Assembly (NCBI RefSeq): GCF_028858725.1
Contig: NC_084790.1
Coordinates: 83,284,506 to 83,348,505, forward strand
Source: Colius striatus
Lineage: Eukaryota; Chordata; Aves; Coliiformes; Coliidae
Direction of reading: 5' to 3'
DNA: 64,000 nucleotides
The notes below the pieces were generated by a model. That model was not told the origin of the DNA, ran no database searches, and saw only the letters and a program-made list of their open reading frames with translations. Position numbers and translations under genes: made by a program. Of this stretch, positions 58,528 to 64,000 are shown one piece after another. Numbering within the stretch: the first letter of the stretch is position 1; each line of letters starts with the position of its first letter.

Positions 58528-61047
58528 GTTGATCAATGGCCTCTAACTAAAGAAAAATTGCAAGCTGCTCGTCAATTAGTAGCGGAACAATTACAATTAG
58601 GTCACATAGAACCTTCCACATCGCCATGGAACTCACCTATTTTTGTTATAAAAAAGAAATCGGGGAAATGGCGACTTCTCCAAGACTTGAGAGAAGTCAA
58701 TAAAACAATGTGTACCATGGGAGCGTTACAACCTGGTCTACCCAGTCCTATTGCCATTCCCCAAAATTTTGAAAAAATAATTATTGACTTAAAAGATTGT
58801 TTTTACACTATCCCCTTACATCCAGATGACAAATGTCGATTTGCTTTTAGCGTACCATCCATAAATTTTAGTGAACCTATGGAACGCTACCAATGGAAAG
58901 TATTGCCTCAAGGAATGGCCAATAGTCCTACTCTTTGTCAAAAATTTGTTCATGAAAGTATAAAAGCGACTAGACAACAATTTCCTGATGTTCTTTGTAT
59001 CCATTATATGGATGATATTCTTTTAGCAGCCTCATCTATCGATAAGTTGCAACATGCTTATGCTCATATTGAACAGATGTTAACTAAACATGGTTTGAAA
59101 ATAGCACAAGAAAAGGTACAGAAATCATATCCTTTTCAATACTTGGGGTTTCAATTATATCCTAAATCTTTTATGCCACAGAAAATTGCCATACGAACGG
59201 ATTCTTTAAAAACCTTGAATGATTTTCAGAAGCTTCTGGGAGATATCAATTGGCTCAGATCTTTTCTTAAATTAACAACAGCCAACCTTCATCCTCTTTT
59301 TAAAATACTTGAGGGAAACCCTGATCCTACCTCTCCTCGCAAGTTAACAGAAGAGGGAAAACAAGCTCTTCGATTGGTAGAAAAGGCTATAGAAAATGCA
59401 CAATTACAATATGCAGATATAACAAAGCCTTTTTCTTTATATATCTTGCCTACAGTAATGACTCCTACAGGAGTCCTGTATCAGGATGGAGTTTTGTGTT
59501 GGGTACACGGATCTCACTCTGCAAAAGGAGTTCTTGTTTCGTACCCTCAAAAGATAGCAGAACGAATTAAACAGGGACGCAAGTTATGTATTACTCATCT
59601 TGGGAAAGAACCGGCAGTAATTGGAATTCCATACACACCTGCTCAAATTACTTGGCTGATGGCCACTGTAGACGATTTTGCTGTAGCCTTAGCTGCTTTT
59701 CCTGGAGAAATAACACAAAAGTTCCCTTCTGATAAAATTCTTAGTTTTGCCACCTATCATTCTTTGGTTTTTCCTAAAGTTGTTAAAGGAGCTCCTATAG
59801 AAAAGGCATTGACTGTTTTTACAGATGGATCATCTAATGGGCAAGCAGTCCTGTATACTCCTACAGATCAATTTGTTTGGAAGTTAGAAAATGTTTCTGC
59901 ACAAATGACTGAGTTATATGCTATTTATCAAGCACTTCTAAAATTCCCGGAACCTTTAAACATCTATTCTGACAGTCGTTATATTGTTACTTCATTGCAA
60001 CTTTTAGAAACAGTTCCAGTCATAGCTTCTAAAGTTTCTTTTATACAACGATACTTTAGTTTGATTCAATCTCTTTTAATGATAAGAGATGCGCCTCTTT
60101 TTATAGGACACATTCGTAGTCACTCTAAATTGCCTGGACCTTTGAGTCACGGCAACAATCAGGCTGATTTGTTAACTCGTTTTACTGTTGCTACTGTTGC
60201 AGAAGCCCAGCGTTTGCACTCTCTGCATCACTTACCTGCAGCTACTCTACAACGTATGTGCCATATCTCTCGAGAACAAGCTAGAGAAATTGTTCGAACA
60301 TGTTCTTCGTGTGTTTCTTTTTTACCCATTCCTCATTATGGAGTTAATCCTCGAGGTCTTTTACCTAATGATCTCTGGCAGATGGATGTTACTCATTATC
60401 CTTCTTTTGGCCGCCTCTCTTATATCCATGTAACCCTTGACACTTTTTCTCATTTTGCAGTGGCCACTCCTTTGTCTGGAGAATCAACCGCACAAGTAAT
60501 TTCACATTTGTTACACTGTTTTTCAGTCTTAGGTATACCGAAGACTATCAAGACAGATAATGGCCCTGCATATACTAGTGCTAAATTTGCAAAATTTTGT
60601 GCTCATTTTTCTATAACACATAAAACAGGGATTCCTTATAATCCACAGGGTCAAGGCATGATTGAACGTTTTAATCTTACTCTGAAAACACAATTAAAGA
60701 AATTAAAAACGGGGACTTTGTCTTTGTTAAATCATGCTCTTTTTGTTTTAAACTTTTTCACTCTCGATACAGCTGGCCTTTCAGCTGCTGATCGTCATTG
60801 GCAATCCCCAACTCAGCAAAAACCTGTAGTATTATGGAAAGATCCTATTGATGGATCCACGAGAGGCCCTGACCCGGTTCTATTATGGGGTAGAGGGTAT
60901 GTTTGTATTTTCCCAACAGATGAGCCTGTACCTCGGTGGATTCCGGAACGCTGTGTTCGACATGCCAAAAACGAAAATAGGCAAGCTACGAAAGAGGTTT
61001 CAACGCCTGATGTTGACACCACAACAACCTCAACGACAACAACATGA
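58528..61047 (+). CDS. pol: pol: RT, RNase H, integrase (unit 3, nonsense upstream)
   Basis: Copy of the unit 1 pol with the same TGA just upstream (58525-58527). YMDD, RNase H residues, HHCC finger and D,D35E triad are all kept. Visible differences from unit 1 are few: Asn for Asp at the codon starting 59284 (a CpG change), plus isolated base changes near 59485 (silent) and 60326 (silent). The open frame is 839 codons. Confidence 0.92.
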   Translation, partial: VDQWPLTKEKLQAARQLVAEQLQLGHIEPSTSPWNSPIFVIKKKSGKWRLLQDLREVNKTMCTMGALQPGLPSPIAIPQNFEKIIIDLKDCFYTIPLHPDDKCRFAFSVPSINFSEPMERYQWKVLPQGMANSPTLCQKFVHESIKATRQQFPDVLCIHYMDDILLAASSIDKLQHAYAHIEQMLTKHGLKIAQEKVQKSYPFQYLGFQLYPKSFMPQKIAIRTDSLKTLNDFQKLLGDINWLRSFLKLTTANLHPLFKILEGNPDPTSPRKLTEEGKQALRLVEKAIENAQLQYADITKPFSLYILPTVMTPTGVLYQDGVLCWVHGSHSAKGVLVSYPQKIAERIKQGRKLCITHLGKEPAVIGIPYTPAQITWLMATVDDFAVALAAFPGEITQKFPSDKILSFATYHSLVFPKVVKGAPIEKALTVFTDGSSNGQAVLYTPTDQFVWKLENVSAQMTELYAIYQALLKFPEPLNIYSDSRYIVTSLQLLETVPVIASKVSFIQRYFSLIQSLLMIRDAPLFIGHIRSHSKLPGPLSHGNNQADLLTRFTVATVAEAQRLHSLHHLPAATLQRMCHISREQAREIVRTCSSCVSFLPIPHYGVNPRGLLPNDLWQMDVTHYPSFGRLSYIHVTLDTFSHFAVATPLSGESTAQVISHLLHCFSVLGIPKTIKTDNGPAYTSAKFAKFCAHFSITHKTGIPYNPQGQGMIERFNLTLKTQLKKLKTGTLSLLNHALFVLNFFTLDTAGLSAADRHWQSPTQQKPVVLWKDPIDGSTRGPDPVLLWGRGYVCIFPTDEPVPRWIPERCVRHAKNENRQATKEVSTPDVDTTTTSTTTT

Positions 61048-61426
61048 TTTTGACTATTGGTCATCATTACAGATCTTTGCTTATTGGCTTAGCATAATAT
61101 GGAATAATGCCAACTCTTCAATTAACTTAAAACAATTGCATGGAGAAATTCTCTCTTTACAAAATATAGAAGAATTGCAGTTACCCCTTACCCAACGTGC
61201 TCATGATTTTGTTAACGTCTTAAAGGCTTCTTTTCCGTCACTATCCTCATTTTATAAAGGAATCTATTGCCTTATAGGAGCAACTTTATGCATAATTGTC
61301 CTAGTTGTAGTATTACCTTGCATATTTCGTTTAATGTATGATATGATAAAACAAACGAGTATAAAAACTAAAAAATTACAATTAATGGCTGCACAACACG
61401 TTCCCGCTACAATACATACTGAATAA
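60962..61426 (+). pseudogene. env: env remnant (unit 3)
   Basis: Same 154-codon leader-plus-anchor frame as 8491-8955, with one change near the C-terminus (Ile for Leu). The shared internal deletion shows it predates the amplification. Confidence 0.7.
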
Positions 61427-61464
61427 AAAAAAAATAAAAAAAAAAAAAAAAAAAAGGGGTGAAA
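61424..61464 (+). promoter_or_regulatory. A tract and polypurine tract (unit 3)
   Basis: A run interrupted once by T, then GGGGTGAAA, directly before the shared LTR. Confidence 0.75.
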
Positions 61465-61881
61465 TGATGAGACCAATCTGCCTGAAAGGGTAGAATGGCC
61501 CTCGAAAGGATTTGCCTGGTAAGGGTTAATCTTTTCTAAGGAAGCCTGCCTGAAAGGGTTGGCTCCTTAAACAAAGCCCCTAACTTAAGCAAAAACATCC
61601 TGTATACACAACAATGATAAGGACACCAGATGTCTTGTAGCCACGGAATATATATCACAAAAATGTAGTAAACAGTACCATAAATTTTGTAGATAACATT
61701 TGATTGATTTGTAGCATATAGAAAATATACGTACTCATATTGTTTGTTAACCTATGCTGATGACCTTTGCGATATGTACTGACTATAAAAAGAGCATAAG
61801 AAGAAGCAATAAACTGTCACTTGCTCAAAGAGCAGTGGTCCGCCTGTCCTTCATCGTCCTGGAAAGAGCTGGTCTCTGACA
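61465..61881 (+). repeat. Shared, recombinant LTR between tandem proviruses
   Basis: 417 bp that serve as 3' LTR of the first and 5' LTR of the second provirus; there is no target-site duplication beside it. Diagnostic positions read C, G, C, G: the left two are 3'-LTR type, the right two 5'-LTR type. It is directly followed by a PBS. This is the expected product of unequal crossing over between a 3' LTR and a 5' LTR, with the exchange between LTR positions 292 and 377. Confidence 0.93.
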
Positions 61882-61883
61882 AA

Positions 61884-61901
61884 TGGTGCCGAAACCCGGG
61901 A
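61884..61901 (+). other. Primer binding site, tRNA-Phe type (second provirus)
   Basis: Identical to 3103-3120, two bases after the shared LTR. Confidence 0.8.
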
Positions 61902-62213
61902 AACTCGGTTGCCTTTGACCAGGGTGAGCTGCCTCCGAATCAACAGAACCGCGGTAAGGAAAAGGGGAAATAAAGGGGGGCAGAACTACTAGGAAGGTGT
62001 AAAATATAAGAAAGTAGAAATTTATCTCAGTAAAATAAAAACAAAAATCCCTTTTTTGTCTTAGATTTTCCGTTGACCAAGTCTGAGACTAAGTCTGGAT
62101 CCAGCCGCACCTAAGCCCTTTCTATAAGGTGTCTTAGAAAGCAAGGGGGTCCAGACTGAACCTCGTGACTCAACGGTAGGGCTCCCTCATATTCAGCATT
62201 TACAATTTAAAAT
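61902..62213 (+). other. Proviral leader region (second provirus)
   Basis: Copy of 3121-3432. Confidence 0.5.
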
Positions 62214-64000
62214 ATGGGACATGTACATAGTACGGAAAGACAGCTGTTTGTAGCTATGGTTAAGACATTGTTAAAAAGTCGAAATATATCTGTAACCACC
62301 AAGCAGGTGGGTGGATTTTTAGAATTTATAGACACTGTGTGTCCTTGGTTTCTGAATAAAGGCACTATTAATTTAGAAACATGGAATAGGGTCGGTGAAA
62401 ACATTAAAGGCTATTATGCTGCTAACGGCCCTGATAAGATCCCTATAGATGCTTTTCCTTTATGGACTTTAATTAAAGAATGTTTACAAGGTGATACTGA
62501 ATATGATAAATGGCAACGACAAACACGTCCTCGATCTCGTTCAGCGGATTCAGGTTTAAAACCTTCTGCTCTTACTAATCCTGATTCACAACCCTCTGCT
62601 CCACCTGAATATCCATCAATAATCAATAATGAACAAAAAGATATTCAGGAATCTAATTTTAAAAATCCCTTTCTTATGTACTCAAATACGGGAGGTAAAA
62701 AATGCCGACCGTTAAAACAAAGCAAGAGCGCCTTGAGACCTATAGAATTATCTGAAGAATTATCCTCCGATGAGGAAGCTGAATTAGAAAAAGAAGCTGC
62801 TCAGTATCATAATGAAAATGATCAAGTGTTTGTTAATACGCCTTTTAAATTGAAGAAACAGCAAACACTTTTAAAAAAGGAACCTGTTGTTTTGCCAGCA
62901 ATAGAAGCTGGTAGACGTCCGCCCCCTCCTGACATATACCATCAAATATCACCTCACTCACCCTTACAGTTATCATTGCTACAAGCTAAACAACAAGGTG
63001 AAGATGTGAGTGGGTTTTCAAAAATATTGCATGCTTATCCTATAACATATGCTCCTCACCCTACTCAAGCCAATGTTAGAATTGCTACTTATACATCCAT
63101 TCCATTTAAGAATCTTAAAGAATTGAAAACAGCTGCTGCTCAATATGGTGCAACTGCACCATATACTATTGCTATTTTAGAGACAATTGCAGCTGAAGTT
63201 CTTCCCCCATGGGACTGGAAAGGCTTAGCTAAAGCTACCTTAACGGGAGGAGAATATTTGTTATGGCTTACAGATTTTATGGATTCCTGTTATGATTATT
63301 CTCAAAAACCACACTTTCGCCAGCAAGGAATTACTCATGAAATGTTAGCTGGCACAGGACCGCATGTTGATCTGGCACAACAATTAACTTATCCTGCTGC
63401 GACATATGATGCTATTCGAGAAATTGGTTTGAAAGCCTGGAAAGGGCTACCTAGACATGGAACGTCTAGGGAAGAATTAACTAAAGTCCGACAGGGACCA
63501 GACGAACCTTATCATGATTTTGTATCTCGTTTGTTACAAACTTCTTCTAGACTCATACAAGACACTGATTCAGCTATGATTTTAGTTAAGGAATTAGCTT
63601 TTGAAAATGCTAATAATATCTGTCAATCCATATTAAGACCTTGGAAAAATAAATCAACATTAAATGACTATATCAGATTATGTTCTGATGTTAGCTCTGG
63701 GTATATTCAAGGCATAGTCACTGCCGCAGCACAACAGGGCAAACCTGTTGAGCAAGTTTTAGCTGCAATGCAATTTAAGAAAAACAGAAGGGTTGCAGGC
63801 CCTCCTGGTAGCTGTTTTCATTGCGGACAAATGGGGCATCAAGTACGTCAATGTCCTAATAAAAAGATTCCTAATTATAATGGAGGAAAAAATCCAGGTT
63901 TATGCCCAAAATGTAAAAAAGGTAATCATTGGGCTAATGAATGCCGATCTAAATATGATAAGAATGGCAATTCTTTGATACAGCCGGGAAACTTCTCAAT
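62214..64000 (+). CDS. gag: Gag polyprotein, second provirus of unit 3 (cut by window edge)
   Basis: Starts at the same ATG as the other two gag genes (offset 58781 from unit 1) and stays open to the edge, including late motifs, major homology region and both zinc knuckles (Arg at residue 545, like the first unit 3 copy). The frameshift heptamer is at 63986-63992, eight bases before the end of the window. Confidence 0.93.
   Translation, partial: MGHVHSTERQLFVAMVKTLLKSRNISVTTKQVGGFLEFIDTVCPWFLNKGTINLETWNRVGENIKGYYAANGPDKIPIDAFPLWTLIKECLQGDTEYDKWQRQTRPRSRSADSGLKPSALTNPDSQPSAPPEYPSIINNEQKDIQESNFKNPFLMYSNTGGKKCRPLKQSKSALRPIELSEELSSDEEAELEKEAAQYHNENDQVFVNTPFKLKKQQTLLKKEPVVLPAIEAGRRPPPPDIYHQISPHSPLQLSLLQAKQQGEDVSGFSKILHAYPITYAPHPTQANVRIATYTSIPFKNLKELKTAAAQYGATAPYTIAILETIAAEVLPPWDWKGLAKATLTGGEYLLWLTDFMDSCYDYSQKPHFRQQGITHEMLAGTGPHVDLAQQLTYPAATYDAIREIGLKAWKGLPRHGTSREELTKVRQGPDEPYHDFVSRLLQTSSRLIQDTDSAMILVKELAFENANNICQSILRPWKNKSTLNDYIRLCSDVSSGYIQGIVTAAAQQGKPVEQVLAAMQFKKNRRVAGPPGSCFHCGQMGHQVRQCPNKKIPNYNGGKNPGLCPKCKKGNHWANECRSKYDKNGNSLIQPGNFS

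Larger units (their letters stand above)
52468..64000. repeat. Amplicon unit 3 (partial, runs off window)
   Basis: Starts with the same sequence as units 1 and 2. It contains gene copy 6, a full provirus and the start of a second provirus sharing an LTR with the first. The rest lies beyond the right edge. Confidence 0.9.

Noticed and set aside
1..64000. CRISPR array or bacterial operon content
   Set aside because: The repeats are large duplications, LTRs and LINEs; introns, poly(A) signals and CR1 ends show a vertebrate genome.

Overview
This is vertebrate DNA, almost certainly from a bird. CR1 LINE fragments occur throughout, including the typical 3' end with repeated ATTCTATG words near 24090-24113. 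The host genes have GT-AG introns and AATAAA signals, and there is one young betaretrovirus-like and one old gammaretrovirus-like endogenous retrovirus (ERV).

The window is an ampliconic array. A unit of about 21.7 kb (retroviral interior not counted) occurs three times head to tail: unit 1 at 1-30724, unit 2 at 30725-52467, unit 3 from 52468 past the right edge. Each complete unit also holds a large imperfect inverted repeat around a spacer of about 6 kb (20925-26978 and 42700-48719), so host gene copies lie on both strands. Unit 1 has an extra local duplication of about 2.5 kb that adds one gene copy.

The host gene of the array is a three-exon speriolin/SPATC1L-like gene (sperm centrosome and head-tail junction family). 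There are six copies: three on + (189-2018, 30913-32740, 52656-54489; 493 aa, N-terminal coiled-coil module in triplicate) and three on - (13496-14682, 16020-17207, 37913-39103; one module; 283-284 aa when intact). The copy at 13496-14682 has a 1-bp deletion that removes its normal stop. The - copy of unit 2 is a mosaic of both types, which suggests gene conversion between the arms. Truncated 3' ends remain at 26691-26795 and 48432-48537.

About 670 bp downstream of each + gene the same betaretrovirus-like insertion sits between CAAACC target-site duplications, in three states: full provirus (unit 1), solo LTR (unit 2), and two proviruses sharing an LTR (unit 3, running off the edge). Gag is open. 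The dUTPase-protease frame is shifted, pol has a nonsense codon ahead of RT, and env is cut down to a leader joined to a membrane anchor. Four diagnostic LTR bases show that the shared LTR is a 3'-LTR/5'-LTR recombinant.

Other parts of each unit are scattered pieces of a gammaretrovirus-like ERV (protease, RT, RNase H, integrase, env), CR1 fragments on both strands, and a CpG island (25400-26117, 47175-47864) with ZNF143-, NF-Y- and YY1-like motifs whose gene I could not identify. Speriolin relatives are testis genes in other vertebrates, so a sex-linked or germline ampliconic locus is plausible, but nothing here shows the chromosome.
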